From: Numida meleagris
Taxonomy: Eukaryota > Chordata > Aves > Galliformes > Numididae
Length of the DNA: 64,000 nucleotides
Direction of reading: 5' to 3'
Assembly (NCBI RefSeq): GCF_002078875.1
Contig: NC_034410.1
Span: forward strand, 99,450,871 to 99,514,870
This document shows positions 16,338 through 35,617 of this stretch, in pieces. A program made the position numbers and the translations under genes. Numbering within the stretch: position 1 is the stretch's first letter; the number at the start of each line of letters is the position of its first letter. The notes beneath the pieces are model-generated. The model searched no databases. It saw nothing but the letters and a program-made list of their open reading frames with translations, and was not told where the DNA came from.

Positions 16338-16703
16338 GGCCTTTCAGTACTTAAAGGGGGTGTCAATGGTTTACGGGCTATGAGAAAGAGGGGGACACAC
16401 TCTTTACCAGGGTCTGTTGTGAGAGGACAAGGGGAAATGGTTTCAAACTAAAAGAGTGGAGATTTAGATTGGATATAAGGAAGAAGTTTTTAAGGAAGAA
16501 GTTTTTAACAGGGTGGTGAGGCACTGGGACAGGTTGCCCAGAGAGGTGGTGGGTGCCCCATCCCTGGAGACACTCAAGGTCAGGCTGGATGGCGCTCTGA
16601 GCAGCTTGACCTAGCTATAGGTGTCCCTGTTCATTGCAGTGGGGTTGGACTAGATGGCCTTTAAGGGTCCCTTCCAACTCAAATGATTCTATGATTCGAT
16701 AAT
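16338..16703 (+). mobile_element. CR1 LINE 3' fragment
   Basis: A 5'-truncated CR1 beginning with 'cctttcagtacttaaaggggg' and containing 'gacaaggggaaatggtttcaaa', 'gcactgggacaggttgcccaga' and 'ttccaactcaaatgattctatgattc' in the normal order. It has an internal 15-bp tandem duplication (aaggaagaagttttt) near 16479-16508. Confidence 0.93.
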
Positions 16704-17525
16704 ACATCGTCTGGAAACTGTGGTTCCAGATTTGGAGTGAGACATTAATTGCTGGAAGGCCCATATTTCTTCCTCCTTCACAGAAGAGCTACATCGTGAG
16801 GTCTGAGAAGTTACCTAATTAATTACTAAGACTACTTCCCTGATGAATTTTAACATCACTTTTCTAAAACTAGCTAGAAGATGCAGTGGTACTCAACTTT
16901 GATGAATCAAGAGCATGCTTCTGGAAAAACTGGGAAAAAATACCCTGTGCTCACCAGGTATGGCTCATAGTTTCATAGTAATTATATGCAAAGTGTGAGT
17001 GGGCAGAAAAGAGTTAGAGACACCAAGACAATACCAGAGTTATTAAAATAATCCATGATAATCTTGAACAACTGAACTATGTGTTGAAATTTAATTATGA
17101 AAATAGTTACTTCATATCTTAATCTAAAATCCTTCCATCAGTTACTTTAAATTGAACCAGTGTTGCAAGCATACTGCTCTGTATTGGATTTTTTGTTCTA
17201 TTAAAAAGGTGTTATGTGAAACCTGTCAACCTGTATGTTGTTCCCAGTATTTAACTTCCAAAGATGTGAGAACAGATAAGATACTATTACTTGCTCGGTA
17301 TGAGATCAGTGGAGTGATTAAACTGGCTGCCTCTTGCTCTCAAAGCTTTTGTTCTCCAGTTTATGCTATCCTGATGAAACAAGGCTCGCTGTTCACTGTG
17401 ACTGCATGTGCCCGGCTGTTGCTGGAGCAGCATGTCAGAGTGGCTGTAATCTGCCCACCTGCTGCCTTACAGGCTGGTTTCGGAGCGCGTGACTCTGCCA
17501 GGGACAATTTTCTGAGTATGAATCA
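16704..17525. other. Intergenic between MYL12B and MYL12A
   Basis: No supported gene. The 140-residue open frame at 17152-17574 has no recognisable domain and runs into the CR1 beyond it, so it is taken as chance. Confidence 0.5.
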
Positions 17526-17869
17526 TCAGAATCACAGAATATTTCAAGTTGGAAGGAGCCTACAAGGATCATAGAGTCCAACCCCTGGCTCCACACAGAC
17601 CACGCAAAATCCAAACCCTATGTCTGAGAGCACTGTTCAAACGCTCCTTGAACTCGGGCACTTGGGGCTGTGCCCACTGCCCAGGGCAGTCTGTCCCCTG
17701 CCCACCGCCGACTGGTGCAGACCCTGTCCCTAACCCCCACCTGCCCCTGCCCTGACACAGCTCCATGCCGTTCCCTCGGGCCCTGTCACTGTCACCAGAG
17801 AGCAGAGTTCAGCGCTGCCGCTCCGCTCCCTGTGAGGAGCTCCAGCCGCCATGAGGCCTCCCCTCAGGT
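17526..17869 (-). mobile_element. CR1 LINE 3' fragment (reverse orientation)
   Basis: It opens on the plus strand with 'cagaatcacagaatatttcaagttggaagga' type sequence and continues through 'ctccttgaactcgggca', 'cactgcccagggcagtctgt' and 'ccgccatgaggcctcccctcag'. The order and orientation show a 5'-truncated minus-strand CR1 closely related to the copy at 20363-21362. Confidence 0.92.
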
Positions 17870-20362
17870 TTGAACTAGCAGGGCTGGTCATGGGAGGACG
17901 CTGGTGTGGCCGAGCGCGGCCCCGGGAAGCAGTGCCACCTAGCGACAGCTTTGTTTCCAAACAGCGCGCGTCTGTGGGCTGCGGGAAAAGTGCTTAGCTG
18001 CCACCTCCAAAAACGTATGCCAGCAGCTTGTTTATTTCTCAGTACCGCATAATTTCCCGGAGACACATGCAGAACAGGAATTAACCTTTTCTTAAAACTT
18101 TTTAAAATACTCCTTCAATTTTCTTCTTACCCCTTTTCCTTCATCACTCCCATGCTCTTTCTCATTTGTGTCACGTTTCAGAAAAAAAACCTCTAAGCAA
18201 AATGTATAAAATTTTCCCATCCTGTCAGCCTAAAACGGTCAGTTACTTTCACACTGTTGAGATGCCTTCCTACACTTATTTTCCTTGGACTGTGGAAAAT
18301 CTTTCAAAATAATGTATTTAATTCTTAAGTTCTACTGTCTCCTTGAATGCCTTCAATAGACGATAGATGTTGTGAGGTCTCCTCACAAGATCCCTGGAAA
18401 GACTTTTGTCTTTTTATTATTATTGTTGTTGTTGTTTCTTTTGTTTTCTGTTCAATCTATCACCCCATGCCTCTGTTTTTCCCCCTGTGAAAATTGGAAT
18501 AATCAGTTCATTTGTTCATTTTGGTTTTGTTTTTAAAATTCCTTTCTCTATACCCAATCTTCTCTTCGGAGGGGAGAGAGCAGGCAGTGTTTTTAGCCTG
18601 TGTTCAAGGGGAGAGCCAGAAGCGATGGTCATATGCAGATATTTAACAAAGAACTGAGGAAGTATATGATATCCTCCCTGAACCTTTCCCAACCTCTGCT
18701 ATTTTTGGCTCATGGGGAGGTAAGATACCCCAAGCCAGATGTGCTCTTTAGTAACCCTTGACGATCTGTGAGAGTGGAAAGTCTGGAGAGCATCATATGA
18801 CAGTGATATATCAAGGCAAAGGACAAGGCAGATAAATGTAATGGAATGTATATAAAATGCAGTCAATCTTTGTTAAATGTTGTAAAACAGGAGAAAAATA
18901 TTTATTTAAGACTGCAGTTTGATCACTGTTTGAGTGAGGACTGAAGTGTAGCTGATGGAATGTGGAGGGACTGAACTCAGCAGAGCTGAACACTTTGCCC
19001 GTTTTACATTCACAAATCCAAAGTTCTTAATATACAAACAATAGAAAAAAAAAAGTTGAAAGTACATTTTGGGCTGTGATATCTGCTGGATGCTCGTCCC
19101 TTCCTACCTGTTCTTTATGAGAAAGAATTCACTGTCTTGCTGTTTCTTCTGTAAGTCCCTTGTTTTTTATCCCAGCTGGCAAGTTGCAATAATTTAGCCA
19201 CATACTTGTGCTCCCCCTGCACCTTTTTGCAGTTGTTTTCAGCAAAAGTGTTGCCAGACACCATGATTGCACAGTGTTTGTACATGAAATGCAAAATAAA
19301 CAAGTGTTGTTAAGGTATTAGTGGGAAGAGATTGACACCTCCAGTCTTTCAGACACGTGTCATGGATTCTGCTAAACCAAAGCACGTGCCTATGTGGCCT
19401 CTCATGTTCAAACAGCGTGTGTGTCTATTTGACAAAGTTTATGTACAAATAAGGAAGAAAATGAAATTTGTTCAGTGCTTGGCCAAAGGCCTCACATGGT
19501 ATTTTAAAACACCCAGAAAACAAGAAGGAGCACGTTTAGTCAGCTGTTTGGCATAAGAAGTAAATTGTTATCAGTTTTCTTATTAGCTGATGCTTATAAA
19601 GCTTTGTTGGCCAGTGTTCCAATTTCAAAATCAACATGCTACTTGTGGGCTGATAATGTGTTGACAGTGTAAGACCTCTTGCTTTAGAGATGATTAGCTC
19701 ACAACTAAGGAAGAGGAATTTCACAGAGGGAAATATATATATATCAGTGCCTGTTAGATACAATGCAAAGTCAAGGCTCAAGTTACTCTTGTCTGATGCC
19801 AGCTCTATTTTAGCAAGTACTAAGACCAGGCTTGCTGTCCCCAGTTTACACGCACTCACTTGACAATGTTAGACAAAGGCTGTAAATTACTGTAACTCCC
19901 AAAGAGAGAAATCTGCAACTTTCACAAGCCAAAACAGAAACGGCAAAAAGCAACAACAGAAAAAGTAGTTCAATATTTAGTGAGGTTGCACACATTGATA
20001 CCTAAAAATAGTCAAAGTGAGGAAATTACAATTTAAAGATTAAATAAGTTTAGCAAAATGGAGCAGAGACAGCTGACAAGAATTCTAAAGGGAATGCTGC
20101 TGCCACATACTGACTGCTTCCTTAGGCACACTCAAGTTAGACTTCACCTGCCTAATCCTGTAGTATTTGTAACTGCCCTTCAGGCTTGATCAAAGGACAG
20201 CACTGGTTTACAAAGGAGATGAATCACCACCATATGGTGAAGGAGACTACATGTAGCTGGCTGTTGGGATTTTCCGGGAGGCATTTTGATTTCCTGTCCT
20301 GCTGTTAATCACATGCTTCCAAGGAACATGTGAACATCTTCTGCTAGAGCTACTAGGATAAA
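17870..20362. other. Intergenic, no gene seen
   Basis: About 200 bp after the CR1 is moderately GC-rich, then the sequence turns AT-rich. There is a TTA/TTG trinucleotide run near 18413-18436 and a short TA run near 19734-19744. No gene is supported. Confidence 0.5.
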
Positions 20363-21362
20363 AGAATATCCTGAGTTGGAAGGGACCCACAAGGATCATG
20401 GAGTCTAACTTTTTGTTCACAAAGGAGCACCAAAAATCCAAACCCTACGAGAGCATTTTCCAAACTCTCCTTGAACTTGGGCTGCTTGGGACCATGCCAA
20501 CTGCCCTGGGCAGCCTGTTCCATGCCCACCGCCCTCTGGTGCAGAACCTTTCCCTAACCCCCCAGCTGCCCCTCCCCTGACACAGCTTCATGCCGTTCCC
20601 TCGGGCCCTGTCGCTGTCACAGAGAGCAGAGCTCAGCGCTGCCCCTCTGCTCCTTGTGAGGAGCTGCAGCCGCCACGAGGCCTCCCCTCAGCTCCTCTGT
20701 TCTGGGCTGAGCAAACCCAGGAACCTCCGCTGCTCTGCATACATGTTGCCCTTCTACACCCTTTGCCATCTTCATAGCCCTCCTTTGGACACTCTCTAAT
20801 AGTTTTATGCCCTTCTTACATTGTGGTTCCCAAAGCTGCACACAGTGCTCGAGATGAGACTGCAGAGCACAGAGCACAGCAGGACAATCCCTTCCCTCTC
20901 CCAGATGGCAGTGCTGGGTGTGATGCACCTCTTTCAGCCCTTTTGGCTTCTGGGGCACACTGCTGACTCTTGTTCAACTTTCTATCAACCAGAATCCCTA
21001 GATCCCTTTCTGCCAGGCTGCTCTCCAGCCTCTCGTCCCCCAGTCTGTATATATATCCAGGGCTGCCCCATCCCATGTATAGAATCCAGCCAGGACTTGC
21101 TCTTATTGAACTTCATGTGGTTGGCGATTGCCCAGCCCTCCCATTTGTCAAGATCTCTCTGCAAGGCCTCTCCAGCCTCAAGGGGTCAGTAGCTCTTAAT
21201 TTAGTGTTGTCTGTAAACTTAGTGTGCATTCAAGTCCTGCATCCAGGCCATTGATGAAAACACTAAAGAGAACTGGCTGTGAAATGGAGCCCCATGGAAC
21301 CCCACTAGTGACTGGCCACCAGCCTGACGTAACCCCATTTAACCATAAGCCCTTTAGCCCAA
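20363..21362 (-). mobile_element. CR1 LINE, 1-kb fragment (reverse orientation)
   Basis: A longer CR1 copy covering the 3' UTR and part of ORF2. Minus-strand frames read as typical CR1 reverse transcriptase C-terminal text, for example RLGDERLESSLAERDLGILVD and SHLEHCVQLWEPQCKKGIK, split by frameshifts. The terminal ATTCTATG repeat is trimmed at the 20363 end. It cannot encode a working protein. Confidence 0.93.
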
Positions 21363-24300
21363 GTTGAGCTCAAAGTCTGAATGACATTCACTCAAAATGC
21401 ATGACCTCTTAAGCCCTGTGATGCAATGCCTGCTATGTATGGTCTTTTCTAGGGAATATTCTACATTTGGTTTGAAAACTTCCCTTGGCAATAATTATTT
21501 CTGCATTGCCAACATTTACAGTAGTGATTATTTTTTAAAAGGTTTAGCACAGGGATTCCCAAAGGATGTGCTACCCCAGCAAGCTGTGTGCTTTGTCTGC
21601 CCTCAGCAAATGAGTTTGCTCCCAGCAGGACAAAGTGGTCCCAGGGAGCTGGGAACTCATACAGGCCTGTGAACTAGAGGAGAAAACAGGAAGATAGCCA
21701 CGTGCTGCCACTTCTAGTCTTCACAGCAAGAAGTTTTCTCATCTAATCTAATATAAAAAGTCAGGAAAACAGTGATTTCTATTTGAGTCAATAAATATGA
21801 GCCATGTGGAAATTTTTTTTCCAGTATTCCTTTTCACCTTTATCATAACTTATTTTTAAGCTGCATTTGAGAAACATTTACTGCCTTCTCTTTGCCTCTG
21901 CACTGGCACCAGCAATCCTGTTCCTAAGATCACACAGTTTGCTACCATCGTGCTGAATCACTTCTCTCAAGTAGGAGGATATCTAAAAATGACAGCAGAG
22001 TTTGAAAAATTAAGTGAACACACCAAAATAGGAGCATGGGTACACAAACAATACCAATGGCAGATTAACTGCTGCTATCTAAAATGTCCTTGCCTCTGCT
22101 TTCATTGTTACTCACACGTTCTTTGGACTTAAGACTGTCTTAATGCCTTCAGTGTAGTAAGAGCTATTCATTGCCTTTTGCAGCTCCCCAGGAATGTATC
22201 AGATAATACATCAGTAACATTACTGACAAGAAAAGGCCCTGGTCATGAGAAACATTTTACAAGATTTCAAGTATTTTCCAGCTTTCAGAACAAACGCAAT
22301 GGGTACGGTGCTAAAGGCCTGTACCAGGATGGGGCGTGTTTCATTCCTTAACATATACCAGTGATCCTAGGAACGAGAATGCAATCTAAAGATAGTTCTT
22401 AGATCAGTAGCGAAACAGATCCTTACCTCCCTGTGTAAGTATACTACCTCTGTGACATCAGTCTGTTGCTAAGCTAGTCTTTTCAGCTGACTTCGTTTTG
22501 TGAATGCTTGTTATGTGATGACTGTGCTAATACATGGTTTACTTGCTTAGAAGCATAATAAAAGAACAAAAACAAGCGTATCCCTGAGCATTCAAAATGC
22601 TGCATATTGCAAGTATCTCAGCAACAGAGAGGAAGAAAAGCAAGCAAGCATACACTGGCAGCACTTCACGCAGAGTCCTTTTTGGCTTTTTCTCATGTAG
22701 CTACTATCACTCTCCAACTTCTGTTTGACCCTTGTGGATATAGCCTTCGAGCAGCGTAAACAGATCATGTAAGAAATCACTGCTTTTCAACAGTGTTTCA
22801 CAGGGTACCATACATCAAGATTTAAGACTGTTCATTCTGTGCATCGGCCTAAGAAGATAGTTTTTCATCATAATCTCAGTCTGGCATAGAGGTTGGAAGC
22901 CCATTATATATGAGCCACAATGGAGAAATGATTAGATTCCAAAATTTTGACTGCAAAAACGTTAAGTTTTAATCATCAAAATCTTAAAGCTGTTTCAACA
23001 ACCAAAGTTATTTTTATTTTTGGAAGCGGATTATTGATGACACATCCCTCCAGCCCTAGGCATGCAACCTCAGCTGTCTCAGCATTCCTTGCTGCCTAGC
23101 TACAAAATGCATCTGACATTCTTATATGGTCTCTTAGCTGGATTTGTTCATGGCCTTCCAGTGGTTAAGAATTTTGCACCCAGTTGCAAGTCGACTGGTC
23201 TCCTCTAAAACAACAAGGACAGTAGGGAAATGTGGCTATGAATGGTCAGTATTAGTTACACTTGATCATGCTTGGAAATTCTCCCTTAATAACATGTCTT
23301 CCTGAGTGAGTATCCTCACAATTAATACATTTCCCTGTAGCCACCCCTAGATAGCCAGAGAAACTGGCCAATAGCACAACAGCCACACACCGCAACAAGA
23401 AACAAAGCAGCCATACTCTCCATTTTGGCTGGCTCTTGAAAAATTAAGAGCAGCAGATTTTAGGTTAACAAATTCCTTTCAAGGAGAATAATAGGTTCCC
23501 TCTTACGCAGGTTTTATTTAGAATTTTAAAATTGCTATTTCAAAACTTATGTCCAGCCAGAAAAATCCAGGTAGTTTGTTTGCTGATTACCAAGTCTAGC
23601 ACACCAACACCTAAAATTTATTGAGATGATGAGAGCAGGAAAATAATGGTTCTGAGACTCACTGTTTCTGATAGAGGAGGAGAAAACAGATCCTCCAAAT
23701 CTTAAGCCATTTAGCCCGTGGAAAAAAAACACACCAAAATATGAAGGTCTATCCTTAACGCAGGCTGCTTACACGTACACACAATATTGAATGACAAGAT
23801 TGGTCTAAAGTGACAGCCTAGCTACTCCGTAGTTTAATATTACATAGCAACATTTCAACAATACGTTTCCTTCATCTCAACACTTAACTCTGTAACAAGG
23901 GCACTGTAGGTGAAAATTTTGACACAAAACTGCCTTTTGAAAAAAAAGCAAACAAAATAAACCAGCTGTTGGTAGAATCTTTCAGGCATTCTAAGGAGAA
24001 ACATCATAGCAACCATACTCAAGAGGAGGGAGATAGCTGAAAAACAATCTTTTGAGACAAAGAGCACCTGCGGCAGTCTAAGGTAGCATAGCGAAGCACA
24101 TAGTCTGGGTGGGAGGAAGAAAGAAACTGAGGCAAAGTGGCAGGTAGCAGATAAAACAAAAACAGGAAAGCAGCAGTTGAAAACTGACTATAATTAAGCA
24201 TAGAAGTGTAAGAAGCCACCCAGGAATGAATACCAAAGTATCCTTACTGAGTGTACTTTGTAATACTAACTTAACTAGGAAGTTAGAGCCAGAGCATCTT

Positions 24301-25369
24301 CAAGAACTGCCACAATGTCAACACAAACCAGAAAAGAAAGCAAGCCTTCCATACCACACAGGAAACTGGACAACCATTTGCACCCTGGGGGTATTTCATG
24401 CTGGCTCAGCCTTTACAAGCCCCTTAGCTAAAGTTGCTATTCTTTTGGGTCATTTAAGTAAGGTGAAATAGCTCAGGGAATAGTTTTTTGACAAGAGATC
24501 ATAACTTCAATTGGTAAATATGTTGGCAAGATAAATTCCCCCTCCACCTTTTAGCTTGAAGGTGTCAAGAAAATAAAGCAAATGGAAGGGTGTGGTCATT
24601 CTGAGACCTGAGAGAATGAACTCTCTTTTCTTGGTATTTAAGACACAGCTGTTTTTGTTTGGCTTTCAGGCAAGAAAGATTCATTCAGCATGAAGGTAAA
24701 TGAAGAAAATTCATGATCATTTAAGAAGTGAAAGGGCTTTACTGTGGATATGGTTTTGCCAAGTTAATTCTCAGAACTACTTTGCTGTCATTCTCAAAGG
24801 CGTTATCTGCAGAACAAGAAGCCTTTATGTAGGTTTTCTGGACAAGCATTGCCGTTAACTACTGCCAGCACAGACACTAGCTCATAGATTTCCTTTGTGC
24901 AAGCTTTCTTCAGTAGAAGGAAAAAAAATATGGCTAATTCTCACGTATTGCCAGTAGAAAAATTTGAACAGGAATGCAAACTTTGACATGAAATTATTGC
25001 TAATAAAAATGTCAATATGGAAAGGAAAAAAAAAAACTAGGCAAGATAGCTACTTCAGAATCGTAAGTGCTCTCTGCTGGCTATTAGGCAATTTTAACAG
25101 TCTTCTCTAAATGTGTCTTTGGCTAACTACTCACATGAGTCAGATTCCACTTCAAAAACCTGAGATAAAATTTACACAGCTGAATTTTCAAATATCAGCA
25201 TGTACTGCATGTACGCTACACATTCCATAACTATGCAGCAGAAAGCAAAGCACCGTAAGCATCATGTTTTCCAGCATGATTTGCAACTGCTAGTAAAATA
25301 TGATTAACATGCTTGCATTTGTAAATGCATAATTGAAATTTCTCTCTTAACAAAAGAATGAGGTATTTT
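21363..25369. other. Intergenic 3' of MYL12A, no gene seen
   Basis: Four kilobases of AT-rich DNA with only short open frames. I see no CR1 copy, RNA gene or convincing exon in it. Confidence 0.5.
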
Positions 25370-25700
25370 TTTTTAATCTATATAGCAAACTTTATTTCAA
25401 AATGGCATTTATTACAAAAAATGTAAAAATCCAGCTAAACCAAAAACATTGAGATTATTTTCCTGGACTCCAAAAGTTCACTGATCTTTGTCCCTATATC
25501 CTTTTCCTTACAATATTTTCCCCACTTCCAGTCTGATTACACAGGTGCAGTTGTGCCTAAATGGCCCAGAATAGATAAATACATTAAGAAAGGCAAAAGT
25601 TGTAAAGCTAAATGCATGCAACAAGTTCTACCAGGAAAACTCCCTCAAAAATAAACATAAGTGTAAAGTAGAGAGAATCTGCAGGAATGCAGGGATTTGC
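25370..25700 (-). other. MYL12A: MYL12A 3' UTR (approximate)
   Basis: Sequence following the TGA on the minus strand. AATAAA signals occur at 25391-25396 and 25408-25413 (tttatt on the plus strand), so cleavage near 25370-25390 is likely. Apart from the first few bases after the stop, it is unlike the MYL12B 3' UTR. Confidence 0.6.
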
Positions 25701-32351
<6,651 letters not shown>

Positions 32352-32480
32352 CTGGCGGCAGCGGCAGAACCGTGTCAGAGCGCGACGATGCGAATCGGCG
32401 GATGCGGCACTTCCGGACGGCAAGCGGCCACCGCCCAACCGGCGCACAGGAAGGAAAGCGCGGGCGAGACCATCCCCGCC
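32352..32480 (-). other. MYL12A: MYL12A non-coding exon 1 (5' UTR, approximate)
   Basis: The donor side is well defined: the minus strand reads ctgccgccag|gtgaggccgc at 32352/32351. The transcription start cannot be fixed from sequence, so the 32480 edge is only a placeholder. Confidence 0.5.
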
Positions 32481-32830
32481 GGAGAGGAGGGAGCCCGCGG
32501 GGTCCGTCGCTTCACAGCGGCGCGGCACAGCACGAAGGGATTTCATGACGCGCTTGCACTCGGTGTCTCGCTGATCTCACTGCGGTCCTTTGAAGGCCGA
32601 GAGCCCTTTCTCTATCCGCTCCCCCCCCGCGCTGAGGGCAGTCTTGGTGCAGCGCGGTGCTGTCACCGCATTCCAGGGCGTGGGGGCGGAGGCAGAGCCG
32701 CGTCTGCCCTTGTAAGGCAACGGCGGGAGTTTCCTGCTGGTGGGGCGGGCCGTCACGTCCCTTCAGTGTCCCGCCGCGCCCTGCGGCCCCTCCTGTGGGA
32801 GGAGGGCGAGGTGGTTGCCTAGCGTGGGGC

Positions 32831-33383
32831 TCTGAGGTCTGATTCCTGACAGAAAAATCAATATTCTCAGCTGTATAGCCAGGGTGGTGTAGTACAGCTG
32901 GCAACCAGCTTACCCTGTGCCTAGCAGTTACGAGTGTGTAAAGATATAGGAATACCTGTGGTCTGTATCTGAAGTGCCTGGGTATGAGTAGCGCTTACAC
33001 CATGCAGCACTCGTGCTAAATATTAACATCATGAGCAATACGTAATAGACGCACCACAGAGGACTTCAGACTATAGCCTAATGTACCATAGCCATGTTTG
33101 TTTCATTGCCATTGGCCTTTCACAATATTTTTTTCCTGAATCTTTCTCTTAATAGGAAAATGCACGTAACTTTCAATTTGGGGAAGTATGGTGGAATTCA
33201 GAGTCACAAGATCCCAAACATCTTTAAGAAACACAGACAGCAATAATATCAACTCAAGGAGAGCAATTGTTGCCACAAATACTAATTAATCAGTTATAAA
33301 CAAATACATTATTTGTTTGTAAAATTCTCAATAGCTCTCATCAAACTTCTTTAGACTTTATAGAAGCCCTATAAAAAAGTTAC
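32831..33383. other. Intergenic, no gene seen
   Basis: AT-rich sequence directly upstream of the MYL12A promoter island. No gene or repeat is recognised. Confidence 0.5.
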
Positions 33384-33731
33384 AGGGAGTCTTATAGCTC
33401 CCCACAATGACCTGAAAGGGGGTTGTGGCAAGGCCTCTTCTCCCATGTAATTAGTGATAAGGGTAAGAGGTGATGACCTCCAGTGGTGCCAGGGAAGACT
33501 CACGTTGGATATTAGGAAAAATTTATTCTCAGAAAGAGTGGTCAGGCACTGGAACAGGCTGCTCAGGGAGGTGGAGGGGTCACTGTCCCTGGAGGTGCTC
33601 AAGAAAGGTAGAGTTGTGGCACTGAGGGACATGGTTAGCGGGCAATATTGGTGGTAGGTGGACGGTTGGACAAGATGATTTTAGTAATCTTTTCCAACCT
33701 TAATGATTCTATGACTTTATGATTCTATGAG
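33384..33731 (+). mobile_element. CR1 LINE 3' fragment
   Basis: Contains the CR1 3' landmarks 'gcactggaacaggctgctcag', 'ggaggtgctcaagaaa', 'ggacaagatgatttta' and a clear multi-copy terminus attctatgactttatgattctatga at 33705-33730. It is 5'-truncated near 33384. Confidence 0.94.
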
Positions 33732-34563
33732 TTCCATTTTATGGAAATGAGCGAGCGAGACAACCAGTGCTGCATCAAGGCTAAAGATGCAATTGGGAAT
33801 GTAAAAAGTATTTCAATAAGGTTAGTAGTTCAGGGGCCTATCTTCAGTGGGATTTGGAAACTTTCACATTTTCAAAAGTCCAGTCAGCTTCCAGTCTTTG
33901 GGTACTTCAGTAATATCAAAATCTACCTTAACATGACTTACCTGATTTTTCAGAGGCCAGAGGTCCCTAGAGGGGAAAGTTTTCCAGGGCTGCTTGTAAA
34001 CTTAGTCTTGAATACGTGCTAGAGTTAAACTATTCCTTCTAGGTTGCTGTCACTTCTGTGTCAGAGAATAATCTCATTGAGTACAGCGTGGCTGGAACCA
34101 CTGGGTCCCTCTTATGTAGTGGGCCATCTGCATGAGAACACCTGTGGTGGTTTTGAGGGACAAAGATGACAGTTGGTTAAGCAGTGCAGCTCCAGCTGAG
34201 GCCAGGTGGGAATGTGGCCCTCTGCTTCCCTGGCCCATGAGGCTGTGCCAATGGAGAAGCTGCAGGCACTGCTGCATTCTTCATGCAAGCTGGGTTGCTT
34301 TGTCCTTGTTTGCTTACTTCTTGCACAACTCGGATGGATGTCCCAGTCTTGGGGGACATCCCAACAACCATTTCCACAGCTGAACTAAATAAACATTTTG
34401 AACATGCAAAGTGACATCAGTGCACTTGAAAACAAACCAAACAAAAAGCGCTGCTGAACCCGAGCTGCCATTCTTGCACAACATGAGGCCATGAATGACA
34501 GCATGAAAGAGAAATGGCCGAAAGTCTGAAGGGTTCAAAAAGAGCACTGATGCAGGCTATGAC
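33732..34563. other. Intergenic, no gene seen
   Basis: A moderately GC-rich stretch (34080-34380) carries overlapping short frames on both strands, but none is recognisable. No gene is supported. Confidence 0.5.
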
Positions 34564-34875
34564 ATAGAATCATAGAATCACAGAATGGCCTGGGTTGGAA
34601 GGGACCTCAGAGCCCACCCAGTCTCACTCCCTGCCGTGGGCAGGGCTGCTCCCCACCAGCTCAGCTGCCCAGGGCCCCATCCAACCTGGCCTTGAGCGCC
34701 TCCAGGGATGTGGCACCACAGCTTCTCTGGGCAGCTGTGCCAGTGCCTTACTACTTTCTGAGTGAAAATTTTTGCCCTGACATCTAATATAAATCTCTCC
34801 TCTTTTATTATAAAACCATTCTTCCTTGTCCTGTCACTATCAAATCATGTAAAAAGTTGGTCTGTCTCCTACAGA
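34564..34875 (-). mobile_element. CR1 LINE 3' fragment (reverse orientation)
   Basis: Starts with tagaatcatagaatcacagaa on the plus strand, the complement of the CR1 terminus, then 'ctgggttggaagggacctcaga' and 'ccatccaacctggccttgagc'. It belongs to the same subfamily as the copies at 1266-2058 and 35618-36134, judging by the shared 'gggcagctgagctggtggg' block. A TCTG/TCTA short tandem repeat follows at about 34889-34930. Confidence 0.94.
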
Positions 34876-35617
34876 GTCAACATCCTATGTCTGTGTCTGT
34901 CTGTCTGTGTCTATGTCTATGCCTATCTATATCGTTAGTCCTCTGATCTTGCTGAACAGCAAATAATTGCAAAATAGTGGTTAAAAATACAGCCTATTTA
35001 TGTTATGCTGTGTAACATCAGATCTTATATTTATCTTCCTTTTTTTTTTTTTTTTCCAGAGAGTTCTATCTTCTAAGTATTTTTTTTCCCGCCTTGATCA
35101 ACATTTTCAGTTTGAGCAACTCTGTAATGTTTGTTTCTTTCGAATCTCTCAAAGGCATCTCATTCTCATTTTGTACTCTTGCATTACATGTGAATGAGGT
35201 TTGTCTTTCTGTCTGGGGATGAGGCTTGGTTCTGTCGCTGAGCCTAATGAGTCAAGTGATGTCCCGGGAACTGCAAGCAACTGGAAGTAAAAGGAAGGAG
35301 CTTGATGTCTGTTTTACTTCTAGCAGCTGTCTTCTACCTTTCTGCTCCTTGCCTGGCCCAGGACAAAGAGAGTGCACAGCAAACGCAGCACCGTGCACGT
35401 ACACCAAATACCTGGCCTCAGAGGACCTGGTGCTGGCCGTTTGCCTCTCAGCCGGGCTCCGGCCGATACCGGCTGCCGCCACCAAGGGGAGCCCCGGAGT
35501 TGGTCAGGGGGCCGCGAGGCGGGCAGGGCTGCTGGAACACGCACGGGAGGGGGCACTGTGAAACGGAATGAATCCTCGTTGGACTAAATTGTATTGTGGT
35601 GTAGGAAAGGTTTCAAG
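34876..35617. other. Intergenic with short CpG-rich patch
   Basis: Contains a 15-base T tract (about 35041-35056) and a CpG-rich patch at roughly 35390-35580. No exon structure could be assigned. Confidence 0.45.

Noticed and set aside
34889..34935. TCTG/TCTA repeats as a possible CRISPR or satellite array
   Set aside because: It is an ordinary short tandem repeat next to a CR1 copy; there is no spacer structure, and a vertebrate genome would not carry CRISPR arrays.
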